A stretch of DNA of 64,000 nucleotides from Bradyrhizobium sp. CIAT3101 (GCF_029714945.1 NZ_CP121634.1:1199001-1263000), one strand, 5' to 3'. Positions 21,486-30,990 are shown, counted from the stretch's first letter. A program made the numbers and translations. Notes: generated by a model from the letters alone, not told the origin.

Positions 21486-22985
21486 ATGTTTCCCAAGCCG
21501 AAATCCGTCTTGTTGCCAAACACCTACGCCTTCGAATCCGAGCCGATGGTGAAGCCCACCGGTTTTCGCGAATACGACGCGCGCTGGTTGTTCCAGAAGG
21601 AAATCAACCTCATGGGCGTGCAGGCGCTCGGCATGGGGCTGGGCGCTCTGATCGCGGAGCTCGGCGTCAAACAGGAGATCGTGACCGGCCATGATTTCCG
21701 CGGCTATTCGGCTTCGATCAAATATGCGCTGATCTCCGGCCTGATGGCGGCGGGCTGCAAGGTGCACGACATCGGCCTTGCGGTGACGCCGATGGCCTAT
21801 TTCGCGCAGTTCGATCTCGACGTGCCCTGCGTCGCCATGGTGACGGCCTCGCACAACGACAATGGCTGGACCGGCGTGAAGATGGGCGCCAACCGCCCGC
21901 TGACCTTCGGCCCCGACGAGATGACGCGGCTGAAGGAGATCGTGCTCAACGCCGATTTCAAGAACAAGGCCGGCGGCGCCTACCAGTTCCACGAGAATTA
22001 CCCCGCGCGCTACATCGCCGACCTCACCAATCGTCCGAAGCTCAAGCGCAAGCTCAAGGTCGTCGCGGCCTGTGGCAACGGCACGGCCGGCGCATTCGCG
22101 CCGCAGGTGCTGGAAGCGATCGGTTGCGAGGTGATCCCGCTCGACACCGAGCTCGATCACACCTTCCCGAAATACAATCCGAATCCGGAAGACATGGAGA
22201 TGCTGCATGCGATCCGCGACGCGGTGCTGCATCACAAGGCCGATGTCGGCCTTGGCTTCGACGGTGACGGCGATCGCTGCGGCGTCGTCGACAACACCGG
22301 CGAGGAGATCTTCGCCGACAAGGTCGGCGTGATGCTGGCGCGCGACATGTCGGCGATCCACAAGGATGCGCAGTTCATCGTCGACGTGAAGTCGACCGGC
22401 CTGTTCATCACCGATCCCGTTCTGCAGAAGCAGGGCGCCAGGACCGCCTATTGGAAAACCGGCCATTCCTACATGAAGCGCCGCACCAACGAGACCGGCG
22501 CGCTCGCGGGTTTCGAGAAGTCCGGCCACTTCTTCTTCAACAAGCCGTATGGACGCGGCTATGACGATGGCCTCGTCTCGGCGATCGCGATCTGCGACAT
22601 GCTCGACCGCGCGCCCGGCAAGTCGATGGCCGATCTGAAGGATGCGCTGCCGAAGACCTGGTCTTCGCCGACCATGTCGCCGCATTGCGCCGACGAGACC
22701 AAGTACGGCGTCATCGACCAGGTGGTGAAGCACTTCGAAGGCCTGCAGGCCAAGGGCGCCAAGATCGGGGGACAGTCGATCCGCGACCTCGTCACCGTCA
22801 ACGGCGTGCGCGTCACGGTGGAGGACGGCAGCTGGGGCCTGGTGCGCGCGTCCTCGAACAAGCCGGAGCTCGTGGTCGTGGTCGAGAGCCCGGTCTCCGA
22901 GCAGCGCATGCACGACATGTTCGAGATGGTGAACAGCGTGCTGCGCACCCATCCCGAAGTCGGCGAGTACAATCAGAAGATTTGA
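21486..22985 (+). CDS. Phosphomannomutase/phosphoglucomutase
   Basis: An alpha-D-phosphohexomutase of 499 residues that interconverts mannose or glucose 6- and 1-phosphates. The phosphoserine loop is VTASHNDNGWTG, near residue 118, with Asp where many homologues have Pro. The metal-binding loop GFDGDGDRCGVVD is near 257. The sugar-binding region is ETGALAGFEKSGHFFF. Together with ugd it supplies nucleotide-sugar precursors for surface polysaccharide. The start ATG at 21486 is 200 bp after the protease gene, and the space has no clear element. Confidence 0.93.
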   Translation: MFPKPKSVLLPNTYAFESEPMVKPTGFREYDARWLFQKEINLMGVQALGMGLGALIAELGVKQEIVTGHDFRGYSASIKYALISGLMAAGCKVHDIGLAVTPMAYFAQFDLDVPCVAMVTASHNDNGWTGVKMGANRPLTFGPDEMTRLKEIVLNADFKNKAGGAYQFHENYPARYIADLTNRPKLKRKLKVVAACGNGTAGAFAPQVLEAIGCEVIPLDTELDHTFPKYNPNPEDMEMLHAIRDAVLHHKADVGLGFDGDGDRCGVVDNTGEEIFADKVGVMLARDMSAIHKDAQFIVDVKSTGLFITDPVLQKQGARTAYWKTGHSYMKRRTNETGALAGFEKSGHFFFNKPYGRGYDDGLVSAIAICDMLDRAPGKSMADLKDALPKTWSSPTMSPHCADETKYGVIDQVVKHFEGLQAKGAKIGGQSIRDLVTVNGVRVTVEDGSWGLVRASSNKPELVVVVESPVSEQRMHDMFEMVNSVLRTHPEVGEYNQKI

Positions 22986-23017
22986 GGCGCGCGTCTGCGC
23001 TTGCCGTATGCTGCGCT

Positions 23018-23118
23018 GTCATTCCCCGCGAAAGCGGGGAATCCAGTACGCCGCGGCTTCTCGGTGAATCACAGGCGTCTCGGAGTACTGGATCGCCCGG
23101 TCAAGCCGGGCGATGACA
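23018..23118. repeat. Intergenic repeat, family D (complete)
   Basis: Hairpin GTCATTCCCCGCGAAAGCGG, the spacer ATCCAGTACGCCGCGGC, GGAGTACTGG and the closing hairpin CGCCCGGTCAAGCCGGGCG. It separates two convergent genes. Confidence 0.88.
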
Positions 23119-23136
23119 GCGCTTTTCAAGCGAGAC

Positions 23137-24606
23137 TCACGCCGTCCGCAGCGACCCCAGGAAACCATCCACTTCGGCCTTGAGGCGCTCGGACTGCGAG
23201 GACAGTCCGGCGGCGGCCTGGTGCATCTTCGAGGCGGCCGCGCCCGTTTCGTTGGAGGCCTTGCTGACGCTCGTGATGTTGTCGTTGACCTCACGGGTGC
23301 CGGTGGCGGCCTGCTGCAGACTGCCGGCGATCTCGCGCGTTGCCAGGCCCTGCTGATCGACTGCGGTCGAGATCTGGCCGGAGATCTCGTCGATCTCGGC
23401 GATGGTCGCACCGATCGCCTGGATGGCGTTGACGGCATCGCTGGTGGCGCTCTGGATGTTCTGCACCTGCGCCGAGATTTCCTCGGTGGCTTTTGCGGTC
23501 TGGTTCGCCAGCGCCTTCACTTCGCTTGCGACCACAGCAAAACCCTTGCCGTGCTCGCCGGCGCGCGCCGCCTCGATGGTGGCGTTCAGCGCGAGTAGAT
23601 TGGTCTGGCTCGCGATGTTCTGGATCAGCGTGACGACCTCGCCGATCTTCTGCGTGCCGCTGGCGAGCCCCTCGACCACCTGATTGGTGCGGCGCGCTTC
23701 GTCCGCGGCACGCGCGGCGATCTCGGCGGAGCGGGCGACCTGCTGCGTGATGCTGGTGACCGATGCGGTCAATTCCTCGGTCGCGGCGGCCACCGTCTCG
23801 ACGTTGCCCGAGGCGCGGGTCGAGGCTGCAGCCGCGGCTGCGGTCTGACGTGCCGTGTCGGCGCTGTTGCTGCTCATCGCGGACGACAGATGCTGGACTT
23901 CGCCGGCTGCGATCGCCACCGCTTCGACGATGCCGCCGATGCTGCGTTCGAAATTGGTCGCAAGCCGCTGCTTGGCCGCTTCACGGTCCTGCTTGGCGCG
24001 CTGCTCGACCTCGCCGCGCTCCTGGTTGGCGCGCGCTTCCGCGGCCATCGCGGTCTGCGCCTCGGCGGTCTTCACCGCCGTCGTCTCGAACAACTCCTGG
24101 AGCTTGTGCGCCAGCGCGATCAGCACGCCGGCCTCGATCAGCAGGATCACCGCATGCAGCACGACGCGGCCGAAATCCGAGCCGCCGGGATAGATCGCCG
24201 CGGGCAGCAGGAAGTTCAGCGCGATGTGATGCAGCGCGACCGCAACCGTTGCGGCGACGATCGGCCGGTAATCGCAATAGGCGACCGTGCAGGCCAGCGC
24301 CGCGAAGAAGTACATGTGCATGTCGATCTGCCAGGGATGTCCCTCGAACTGCCAGGTGAACATCGACACGCCGCTCATCAGTGCGACGGAGAACACCAGA
24401 CGCGTGGAGAGGCCATTGCCCGACATGCGCCAGGACAGGGTCGCGACGAGCGCGAAGATCGCCATGAAGATTGCGGGGATGAGCCAGGCCTTGCCGAGTG
24501 CAAGGCCGACCGTCACGCTGATCGGCACGTGCAACCAGAGCACCGCGACGAGAATTCTGCTGGTGGTCTGACGCAGCGATTCCAGTCCGTCGTTCTCGAC
24601 AACCAT
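23137..24606 (-). CDS. Methyl-accepting chemotaxis protein with multi-spanning membrane sensor
   Basis: The protein has 489 residues from the ATG at 24606, preceded by GGAGAGG. The first 190 residues form about six hydrophobic segments with little periplasmic sequence, unlike classical two-TM receptors. Within them are polar residues (DMHMYFFAALAC, CDYRP, VALHHIALNFLLP). A charged coiled coil follows. The cytoplasmic signalling tip GEHGKGFAVVASEVKALA is near residue 350 and couples to CheA/CheW. No HAMP domain is evident. No che genes are nearby, so it is an orphan receptor. Confidence 0.93.
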   Translation of the reverse strand: MVVENDGLESLRQTTSRILVAVLWLHVPISVTVGLALGKAWLIPAIFMAIFALVATLSWRMSGNGLSTRLVFSVALMSGVSMFTWQFEGHPWQIDMHMYFFAALACTVAYCDYRPIVAATVAVALHHIALNFLLPAAIYPGGSDFGRVVLHAVILLIEAGVLIALAHKLQELFETTAVKTAEAQTAMAAEARANQERGEVEQRAKQDREAAKQRLATNFERSIGGIVEAVAIAAGEVQHLSSAMSSNSADTARQTAAAAAASTRASGNVETVAAATEELTASVTSITQQVARSAEIAARAADEARRTNQVVEGLASGTQKIGEVVTLIQNIASQTNLLALNATIEAARAGEHGKGFAVVASEVKALANQTAKATEEISAQVQNIQSATSDAVNAIQAIGATIAEIDEISGQISTAVDQQGLATREIAGSLQQAATGTREVNDNITSVSKASNETGAAASKMHQAAAGLSSQSERLKAEVDGFLGSLRTA

Positions 24607-24652
24607 CTCATCCTCTCCAGGACTGCGAGCCGAATGGCTCCACGCCAAAAGG

Positions 24653-24985
24653 CTACCTACCGAAACATGCTGAGACCGCTTGCGCGTCCATCACGAACCA
24701 TGCGCCGGCATCATGCAGGCGGGTCAGTCCGTCATGGTCATCCGGGCGGACGACGAGGAGAGTGGGAAGGGCGGTTGCCCCGACGATCGCCGCTTGCGCG
24801 GATCCCGCAGCCTGAAAAACCTGTTGCGTGCTCCACCAGGGCGGAAACGCAACCGCGACAACAGTCGCACCCGGACGAACCTGTAGGGTGAGGATAGCCA
24901 GCGCGATCCAGCCTGCGACCAGCAATGCAGTCGCATTTGCCCAGGCGGGCCACCGCCGGGACGGATTCGCCGTTCTCCCCTCCAT
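24653..24985 (-). CDS. Hypothetical single-pass membrane protein
   Basis: The protein has 110 residues with one strong hydrophobic segment (ATALLVAGWIALAILTLQV), followed by a region that may face the periplasm (ATVVAVAFPPWWSTQQVFQAA). No family is recognised. It lies 46 bp upstream of the chemoreceptor on the same strand and could be co-transcribed with it. Existence is plausible from the well-formed membrane segment but not certain. Confidence 0.55.
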   Translation of the reverse strand: MEGRTANPSRRWPAWANATALLVAGWIALAILTLQVRPGATVVAVAFPPWWSTQQVFQAAGSAQAAIVGATALPTLLVVRPDDHDGLTRLHDAGAWFVMDAQAVSACFGR

Positions 24986-25014
24986 GGCGCGACAATAGGC
25001 GAACGGACCTAATT

Positions 25015-25038
25015 CTCGGTAAATGCTTGCTTACCGAG
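25015..25038. promoter_or_regulatory. Inverted repeat, possible operator
   Basis: CTCGGTAA and TTACCGAG form a perfect 8-bp inverted repeat with an 8-nt spacer. It is 29 bp upstream of the small membrane protein start (minus strand). It could be an operator, but no regulator can be assigned. Confidence 0.35.
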
Positions 25039-25073
25039 GTGCCGAATCGGGCGAGGAATTGGAGTCGAACGGA

Positions 25074-25098
25074 AATCAGCGGCGCTTTGCCGCTGATT
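25074..25098 (-). terminator. Hairpin downstream of the Lrp gene
   Basis: A perfect 10-bp stem (AATCAGCGGC with GCCGCTGATT) with a 5-nt loop lies 34 bp after the Lrp-family stop codon. There is no long T run, so it is only a candidate terminator. Confidence 0.5.
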
Positions 25099-25131
25099 CG
25101 AATTGATGGGGTCCGGAGCTGAACGCCGGAT

Positions 25132-25641
25132 TTACGCCGCGACCACGGCCGGGATCGGCAGCGCGGTGACCGACTTGATCTTCTCCATCGCGAAGCGCGA
25201 GGTGACGTTCTTCAGCGGCACGGCGCTGATCAGCTTCTTGTAGAAGATGTCATAGGCCTGCATGTCCGCGACCACGACGCGCAGCATGTAATCGACGTCG
25301 CCGGCCATGCGGTAGAATTCCATCACCTCGGGCATGGCGCTGACGGCCTCGGCGAACTTCTTGAGCCAGGCGTCGGAATGATCGGAGCTCTCCACCGAGA
25401 CGAACACGGAGATGCCGAGCCCGATCTTGTTCTGGTCGACCAGCGCCACCCGCTTCAGGATGACGCCATCGGCCTCCAGGCGCTGGATGCGCTTCCAGCA
25501 GGGAGTCGAGGACAGCCCGACGCGGTCGCCGATTTCGGCAACGGACAGGGAGGCATCCTCCTGGAGTACCATCAGGATCTTGCGGTCGATGGCGTCGAGG
25601 CGGCGGCTGGTCTCGGGGAGTTGGACAGCGACGTCGGTCAT
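25132..25641 (-). CDS. Lrp/AsnC family transcriptional regulator
   Basis: The protein has 169 residues. The N-terminal winged helix-turn-helix includes LDAIDRKILMVLQEDASLSV and GLSSTPCWKRIQRLE. The C-terminal RAM effector domain includes GDVDYMLRVVVADMQAYD. Members sense amino acids and often control an exporter or catabolic gene nearby. Here the upstream neighbour on the same strand is a sugar kinase 97 bp away, so the target is not obvious. The start MTDVAVQLPE at 25641 is chosen over a longer frame that overlaps the kinase gene. Confidence 0.93.
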   Translation of the reverse strand: MTDVAVQLPETSRRLDAIDRKILMVLQEDASLSVAEIGDRVGLSSTPCWKRIQRLEADGVILKRVALVDQNKIGLGISVFVSVESSDHSDAWLKKFAEAVSAMPEVMEFYRMAGDVDYMLRVVVADMQAYDIFYKKLISAVPLKNVTSRFAMEKIKSVTALPIPAVVAA

Positions 25642-25738
25642 TTGAAGAACTTTGTTCCAATATGAGGGCTGAATTCCGTCATATAGAGGAAAATCTTCTA
25701 TCGCAAGCCCATAATCTCGGCGGGAAGTCAGAATGGCT

Positions 25739-26662
25739 CTAATGCCTGTCTCGTAAAAACCCTTCAACTTCAATGCGTTGCGGCGCGGCCGGGCCGCCGC
25801 CATGGCGGGTGCATTTCAGGGCTGCGGCGGCCGCGGCGAATCGCAGCGCCTCCTGCACGCCGCTGCCCTCGGCAAGCCCAAGCGTGAAGGCGCCGTGGAA
25901 GACGTCGCCGGCGCCGAGCGTATCGACGGCGTCGACCGGAAAAGCCGGGGTTTCCTCCAGCGTGCCCGCCTCGTTCAGCCAGATCGTGCCGCGCGGGCCG
26001 CGAGTGGCGGCGAGGAAGGCAGGCGTCAGCCCGGCCAGCCGCTTCAAGGCCTCGCCGTCGTCAGCGACGCCCGCGGTCTCCTGGACCTGCTCGCTGGAAA
26101 ACAAGAGATGCGAGGCGGCCGTGAGCAGACCGTCGGTGAGCGCCATCGCGCGGTCGACGCCGACGATGACGGGAATGCCGCGCCGGCGTGCTTCAATGCA
26201 GAGATCGATGCAGAAGGTGCCGCAACGGCTTTCGACGAGGACAGCCTGACAATCGGCGAGGAGTTCGTCGGCATCCGATAGCGTCACGGCCCACAGCGCG
26301 GGATCGCGATAGATCGTCAGCGTTCGTTCGCCAGTCGCGTCGATGATGATCGCGGAGACGGGCGTGGCCGCATCCCTCATGCGCACGATATGCCCGACGT
26401 CGATGCCCTCGGCGGCCATCCGCTCGAGGATGAAGCTGCTCGACGTCTCCCGCGCATCGCCCATCGGCCCGGCAAACGCGATGCGACCACCGAGCCGCGC
26501 CATCGCGATCGCGGCATTGAGCGCATTGCCGCCGCAGATCTCGGCAAGATGCGTGGCATTGGCCTTGCTGCCGCGCTCCGGCACCGCCTCGACCCGAAAG
26601 GTCAGGTCGCGCACGGGAATGCCGATGCAGAGGATGCGCGGCGCGATCTCGGAGAGCGCCAT
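25739..26662 (-). CDS. PfkB family sugar/nucleoside kinase
   Basis: A ribokinase-fold kinase of 307 residues. The first signature is CGGNALNAAIAMARLGG near residue 42. The second, with the catalytic Asp, is DTLGAGDVFHGAF near 249. The substrate could be a sugar, a nucleoside or a related alcohol. The gene starts 6 bp after the nudC stop, and nudC itself starts 11 bp after the HIT gene, so a nucleotide or ribose salvage role is plausible but unproven. Confidence 0.9.
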   Translation of the reverse strand: MALSEIAPRILCIGIPVRDLTFRVEAVPERGSKANATHLAEICGGNALNAAIAMARLGGRIAFAGPMGDARETSSSFILERMAAEGIDVGHIVRMRDAATPVSAIIIDATGERTLTIYRDPALWAVTLSDADELLADCQAVLVESRCGTFCIDLCIEARRRGIPVIVGVDRAMALTDGLLTAASHLLFSSEQVQETAGVADDGEALKRLAGLTPAFLAATRGPRGTIWLNEAGTLEETPAFPVDAVDTLGAGDVFHGAFTLGLAEGSGVQEALRFAAAAAALKCTRHGGGPAAPQRIEVEGFLRDRH

Positions 26663-26668
26663 CGGCGG

Positions 26669-27607
26669 TCAGCTCTTGTCGTGCACCCAGCGGCCGAGCA
26701 GATGATGCGCGATCGCGAAGGGGTGCGGGCCGGCGAGCCCGTCCGGATGCGTGCGCTTCAGCATCAGCGCCGCCTCCTCGCGCGTGAACCAGCGTGCATC
26801 CTCGAGCTCGGAATGATCGACGACGACGTCCTCGTTCAGCGCACGTGCGCTGCAGCCGATCATCAGCGACGACGGATAGGGCCAGGGCTGCGTCATGTAA
26901 TACTGCACGTCGGTGCAGCGAATGCCGGATTCCTCGAGGATCTCGCGGCGCACCGCGTCCTCGATGGTCTCGGCGGCTTCGACGAAGCCGGCCAGGCAGG
27001 AATACATGCCCGGCGGAAACTGCTTCTGGCGGCCGAGCAGACACTTTTCGCCGGACGCCACCAGCATGATCACGACGGGATCGGTGCGCGGAAAATGCTC
27101 GGCCTTGCAGGCCGGGCAATCGCGCTTCCAACCGCCTTCCTTCATCGCGCTGCGGGTGCCGCAATTGGCGCAATAGCCGTGGCGCTGGTGCCAGCTGACC
27201 ATCGACTTCGCCATCGCGATCGCCGACAGCTCCTCGGGCGGAATCGCCCCCTGCATCGCCATGCCGCGCAACTCGGTGACGGTAAAGTCCTCGCGGCCGA
27301 TCAGCTTCTCGGCGGCGGCCTGTGCGAGGCCCATGCCGAAGATCGCCGCGTCGTCGCGCAGCCCCAGAAAGATCGTGCCGGGATTGGCGCCGCATTTCAG
27401 CGCCTCGTCGATCGACAGCAGCGCGCGGGTCTTGTCGCCGTCGCGCTTCACCAGCAGCGAGTCGCGGTAGACGACATAGGCGCGCGACGACGGCTTCTGC
27501 TCCATCGCGAACAGTTTTTCGTCATCGCGGCGCAGATGCGCGGCGCGGTCGAGGATGTTGGTGACGAAGGCCGGCTGCCCGAGCGGAAACGAGTCGAATG
27601 CTGACAT
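26669..27607 (-). CDS. nudC: NAD(+) diphosphatase / NAD-cap RNA decapping enzyme
   Basis: A Nudix hydrolase of 312 residues that cleaves NADH/NAD+ to NMN(H) and AMP and, in E. coli, removes NAD caps from RNA. The zinc ribbon has four cysteines in YCANCGTRS and DCPACKAEHFP, near residues 146-165. The Nudix box is GFVEAAETIEDAVRREILEE, then SGI, near 207. The SQPWPFP-type specificity motif appears as MTQPWPYPSSLM. The start is ATG at 27607; an in-frame TTG lies 15 nt upstream. Confidence 0.95.
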   Translation of the reverse strand: MSAFDSFPLGQPAFVTNILDRAAHLRRDDEKLFAMEQKPSSRAYVVYRDSLLVKRDGDKTRALLSIDEALKCGANPGTIFLGLRDDAAIFGMGLAQAAAEKLIGREDFTVTELRGMAMQGAIPPEELSAIAMAKSMVSWHQRHGYCANCGTRSAMKEGGWKRDCPACKAEHFPRTDPVVIMLVASGEKCLLGRQKQFPPGMYSCLAGFVEAAETIEDAVRREILEESGIRCTDVQYYMTQPWPYPSSLMIGCSARALNEDVVVDHSELEDARWFTREEAALMLKRTHPDGLAGPHPFAIAHHLLGRWVHDKS

Positions 27608-27618
27608 TTCTTGTTCTT

Positions 27619-28038
27619 TCAACCCAACCAGATTTTTCGGCGAAGTGCGCTGATGAAATTCTGTACTTCAGTGGCGTCATGCGCGAGCGGCGGCATCACA
27701 CCCCAGACCGGCCGCGGCCAGGCGGCGTCACCGGTGCGGCGCGCGATGATGTGAACGTGAAGCTGCGGCACGAGATTGCCGAGCGCGGCGACATTGAGCT
27801 TGTCGCATTTGGTGATCTCCTTCAGCGCGCGCGAGACGCGGGAGATCTCGGTCATCAATTGCGCCTGCTGGACCTCGTCGAGATCGATGATCTCGACCGC
27901 ATCGGCGCGCCGCGGCACCAGCAGCAGCCAAGGATAATGCGCGTCCTTGATGACGAGCACCTTCGACAGCGGCAGATCTCCGATATCGATGGTGTCCTCT
28001 TTCAGGCGGGAGTGCAGCGACCAGGCGGGATCGGACAT
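27619..28038 (-). CDS. HIT domain protein (dinucleoside polyphosphate hydrolase-like)
   Basis: The protein has 139 residues. The histidine-triad region is LVPQLHVHIIARRTGD near residue 94. The first position of the triad is Gln, and the catalytic middle His and last His are kept. AAWPRPVWG after the triad is typical of a proteobacterial subgroup. Members hydrolyse Ap4A-like dinucleotides or nucleoside phosphoramidates. It is the first gene of a tight HIT-nudC-pfkB operon. The start MSDPAWSLH at 28038 is used. Confidence 0.9.
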   Translation of the reverse strand: MSDPAWSLHSRLKEDTIDIGDLPLSKVLVIKDAHYPWLLLVPRRADAVEIIDLDEVQQAQLMTEISRVSRALKEITKCDKLNVAALGNLVPQLHVHIIARRTGDAAWPRPVWGVMPPLAHDATEVQNFISALRRKIWLG

Positions 28039-28142
28039 AGGTGTTTCCAGAATGCCCGATGAGGTCGGGCGTGTTGGGCCGAACCATACGATACCGATTC
28101 CCGGAGGGGAAGGATCGGAGCCGCGGGGGCGGCATGCTCCGC

Positions 28143-28297
28143 TGTCGTCCCGGACAAGCGCAGCGAAGCGGAGCGCCGATCCGGGACCCATAGCCACAGG
28201 GAGACGTTTTGCGATGACTCGCGGTTACCAGCTCGCGCCACAACCACTCCCTGTGGTGATGGGTCCCGGGTCTGCGCTGACGCTTGCCCGGGACGAC
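28143..28297. repeat. Intergenic inverted repeat, family A variant
   Basis: Outer arms GTCGTCCCGG...CCGGGACCCAT and ATGGGTCCCGGG...CCGGGACGAC bracket inner CACAGGG/CCCTGTGG complementarity. The left arm's loop is expanded (ACAAGCGCAGCGAAGCGG). It separates the enolase-superfamily gene from the HIT operon and fills most of the 278-bp gap. Confidence 0.85.
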
Positions 28298-28316
28298 GCG
28301 AGGTTGTGGCGCCGTC

Positions 28317-29444
28317 TTACGCCTCCGCCAGCACCCGCGCATTGGCGCGGATCGAAGCTTCGCTGACACGGATGCCAAGGCCGGGGCCATCGGGCACGAC
28401 AACGTGACCTGCGCGGTTGGCGACGCGCTCCTCGAGCACGTCCTCGGTCAGCACATGATGCGGCATGTAGAACTCGCAGCCGAGCGAGATACCCGGTGTC
28501 GCCGCGATCAGCTGCGTGCCGGCGGCAAGACCGATACCGCCCTCCCATAGTGTGCCGCCATAGCCGGGCAGGCCGGCGATGTCTGCGATCGCCATGATCG
28601 CCTGCGCCTCGAACAGGCCGCCGGCCTTCATCAGCTTGATCGAGACGGCATCGGCCGCCTCGCGGCGCACCACCTCCATCATGTCGCGGCGGTCGAAACA
28701 GCTTTCGTCGGCGAGCACCGGTGTTTCCAGTGCCGCGGTGAGCTGCGCCATCACGTCGAGAAATTTGCGCGGCACCGGCTGCTCGATGAAGGTCGGCGAG
28801 AATTCCTCGACGTCACGCAGGATCTTGATGGCGCCGAACGGCGCCAGCGCCTGGTTGTAGTCGACGCGAAGGTCGACCTTGTCGCCAAACTCCTTGCGGA
28901 TCGCCGCGAGATGATCGAGGTCCTCGCGATGTGGCTTTACGCCGGTCTTGACCTTGTAGATGACGTTCCCGTCCGGAACCATCTTGCGCATGCGTTCCAG
29001 ATCGGCGGCGAAATCCGGATCCGCGATCGAGAACGACAACGGAATGGTGTCGCGCACGCGGCCGCCGAGGAGATCGGCGACCGACAAGCCCGAGGATTTG
29101 CCGACAATATCGAGTAATGCCATCTCGATCGCGACTTTTGCTTCTGCGTGGCCGACCAGTGCGCGGTCGAGCTCTGTCATCAGCGCGCGGATGCGGCGCA
29201 CAGGTTTGCCGAGCAGGATCGGCCGCAGATAGATATTGAGCGCGGCGAATGCCGCTTCCGGCGTTCCCGTGAACACCTCCCACGGCGCCGCCTCACCCCA
29301 GCCGACCACGCCGTCGCTCGAGGTGAGCTCGATCAGCACGCGCTTCACCGTGCCCTTGACGTTGCCGACGCCCTGCAGGCGCGCCATCTTGATCGGGCTC
29401 TCGATCAGGAACAGGCGGAGACGTTCGACGGTTGCTTCGGTCAT
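28317..29444 (-). CDS. Mandelate racemase/muconate lactonizing enzyme family protein
   Basis: An enolase-superfamily enzyme of 375 residues, MLE subgroup. The first-lysine motif YKVKTG is near residue 163. Metal ligands appear as Asp in RVDYNQ (about 193), Glu in FIEQPV (about 219) and Asp in LADES (about 245). The second lysine is in SIKLMKAGG (about 270). Possible activities include cycloisomerase, dipeptide epimerase or N-acyl amino acid racemase, and the sequence alone does not decide. The start overlaps the SDR stop by 4 nt, so translation is coupled. The linked ABC importer suggests an imported amino-acid-like substrate. Confidence 0.9.
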   Translation of the reverse strand: MTEATVERLRLFLIESPIKMARLQGVGNVKGTVKRVLIELTSSDGVVGWGEAAPWEVFTGTPEAAFAALNIYLRPILLGKPVRRIRALMTELDRALVGHAEAKVAIEMALLDIVGKSSGLSVADLLGGRVRDTIPLSFSIADPDFAADLERMRKMVPDGNVIYKVKTGVKPHREDLDHLAAIRKEFGDKVDLRVDYNQALAPFGAIKILRDVEEFSPTFIEQPVPRKFLDVMAQLTAALETPVLADESCFDRRDMMEVVRREAADAVSIKLMKAGGLFEAQAIMAIADIAGLPGYGGTLWEGGIGLAAGTQLIAATPGISLGCEFYMPHHVLTEDVLEERVANRAGHVVVPDGPGLGIRVSEASIRANARVLAEA

Positions 29445-30196
29445 GTCAGGCCTCCATTGACGTGCCAGACCTGGCCGGTGACGTAGGATGCTTTCGGGGA
29501 CGCCAGGAAGGCGATGATCTCGGCGACTTCCTCCGGCCGCCCGCGGCGACGCACCGGAATCAGCGCCTCGGTCGCTGCGATCTGCTCGGGCGACAGCCTG
29601 CTTTCGCTCGGCTTGTCCTTGACGATGAGGCCCGGCGCGACTGCGTTGACGGTGATGCCATCCCTGGCGAGCTCAACGGCGGTCAGGCGCACGAGTGCTT
29701 CCAGCGCGGAGCGGCTCGCAGCGGTGGCCGCGAAGGGCGCGAACTCGGGCCGGATCGCGTGCGCGACGAACGACGACACTGCAACGATGCGTGGATCATT
29801 CCCGGCGCGCAACAGTGGCAGCGCGGCATCGACCATCCGCGTGAAGGCCAATGCGGACTCGTCCATCGCTTGCCGAAACTGATCCGTCGGCGTACCGATC
29901 GCGCTGCCGCGGCGGGCGTGGCCGCCGACCAGGATCAATCCGTCCAGCCGGCCAAAGGCGCGTTGCGTGGCGCCGAGCGCGTCGGTGACAGCCGCTTCCT
30001 CGGCGAGATCGCCGAGACATTTTGCGACTACAGCGCCGTTCGCTTGCGCCTCCGCCGCCGTGGCGTCGAGACCTTCCGCGTTCGAGCGCGTGTGCAGCAG
30101 AAGTGCGACGCCCGGCGCCGCGAGCAATTTTGCCGTGGCGCGACCGATGCCGCTGGCGGCCCCGGTGACGAGATAGGCGCGGTCAATATCAGGCAT
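29441..30196 (-). CDS. SDR family oxidoreductase with degenerate active site
   Basis: The protein has 251 residues. The cofactor motif [13 protein letters not shown] is at the N-terminus, and SSFVAHA supplies the usual Ser region. The YxxxK catalytic dyad is replaced: the aligned stretch reads [11 protein letters not shown] near residue 159, giving Thr for Tyr and Arg for Lys. NAVAPGLI and the C-terminal [13 protein letters not shown] are otherwise canonical. It may be catalytically altered or non-redox. It is translationally coupled to the enolase-superfamily gene and overlaps the ABC ATPase stop by 1 nt (TGATG). Confidence 0.9.
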   Translation of the reverse strand: MPDIDRAYLVTGAASGIGRATAKLLAAPGVALLLHTRSNAEGLDATAAEAQANGAVVAKCLGDLAEEAAVTDALGATQRAFGRLDGLILVGGHARRGSAIGTPTDQFRQAMDESALAFTRMVDAALPLLRAGNDPRIVAVSSFVAHAIRPEFAPFAATAASRSALEALVRLTAVELARDGITVNAVAPGLIVKDKPSESRLSPEQIAATEALIPVRRRGRPEEVAEIIAFLASPKASYVTGQVWHVNGGLT

Positions 30197-30990
30197 CAGG
30201 ATGCTGTGGTGGCCGGCGGCAGCGCGCCGGTGCGGTGGAAATGGCTCAGGAAGGCGCGCGTCGCGGCTTCCTGCGGATTGTCGATCACCTGCCGCGCCGG
30301 GCCTTCCTCGACCACGACACCGTCGCGCATGAAGATCAGGCGGTCGGCGACTTCGCGGGCAAAGGCGATCTCGTGGGTCACGATCACCATGGTCATGCCT
30401 TCGGAGGCCAGCTGCTGGATCACGTTCAGCACCTCGCCGACGAGCTCCGGATCGAGCGCCGACGTTGCCTCGTCGAACAGCATCACATCCGGCTCCATCG
30501 CGAGCGCGCGTGCGATCGCGACGCGCTGCTTCTGGCCGCCGGAGAGCGTCGCCGGATATTGGTCGGCCTTCTCGGCAAGCCCGACCTTGGCGAGCTGCGC
30601 CCGCGCGAGCTTCTCGGCGTCGGCCTTGGCCATGCGCCGCACCGTGACCGGTCCCTCCATCACGTTCTGGAGCGTCGTCATATGCGGGAACAGGTTGAAG
30701 TGCTGAAACACCATGCCGGTGGTGGCGCGGAATTTTGCCAGTGTCTTCACGTCGGGAAGCTTTGAGCCGTCACCGAACGCAAAGCGCGTGTCGCCGACGC
30801 GGACGCTGCCGCCGTCGGGCACGACCAGGAGATTGATGCAGCGGAGCAGCGTCGATTTTCCCGAGCCGGATGGCCCGATCAGCGCCACGACACCGCCCTT
30901 GGCGACGTCGAGATTGATGTTCTTCAGGACCTCGTTGCTGCCAAAGCTCTTGCGCAGGCCACGGATCTCGATTTTTGAGGTGTCGCTCAT
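30196..30990 (-). CDS. Polar amino-acid ABC transporter ATP-binding protein
   Basis: The protein has 264 residues. Walker A is [13 protein letters not shown] near residue 40. The signature is [15 protein letters not shown] near 150. Walker B is [16 protein letters not shown], followed by the His switch IVTHEI. It is of the GlnQ/HisP type and energises the permease encoded just upstream, with which it overlaps by 4 nt (ATGA). Confidence 0.95.
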   Translation of the reverse strand: MSDTSKIEIRGLRKSFGSNEVLKNINLDVAKGGVVALIGPSGSGKSTLLRCINLLVVPDGGSVRVGDTRFAFGDGSKLPDVKTLAKFRATTGMVFQHFNLFPHMTTLQNVMEGPVTVRRMAKADAEKLARAQLAKVGLAEKADQYPATLSGGQKQRVAIARALAMEPDVMLFDEATSALDPELVGEVLNVIQQLASEGMTMVIVTHEIAFAREVADRLIFMRDGVVVEEGPARQVIDNPQEAATRAFLSHFHRTGALPPATTAS

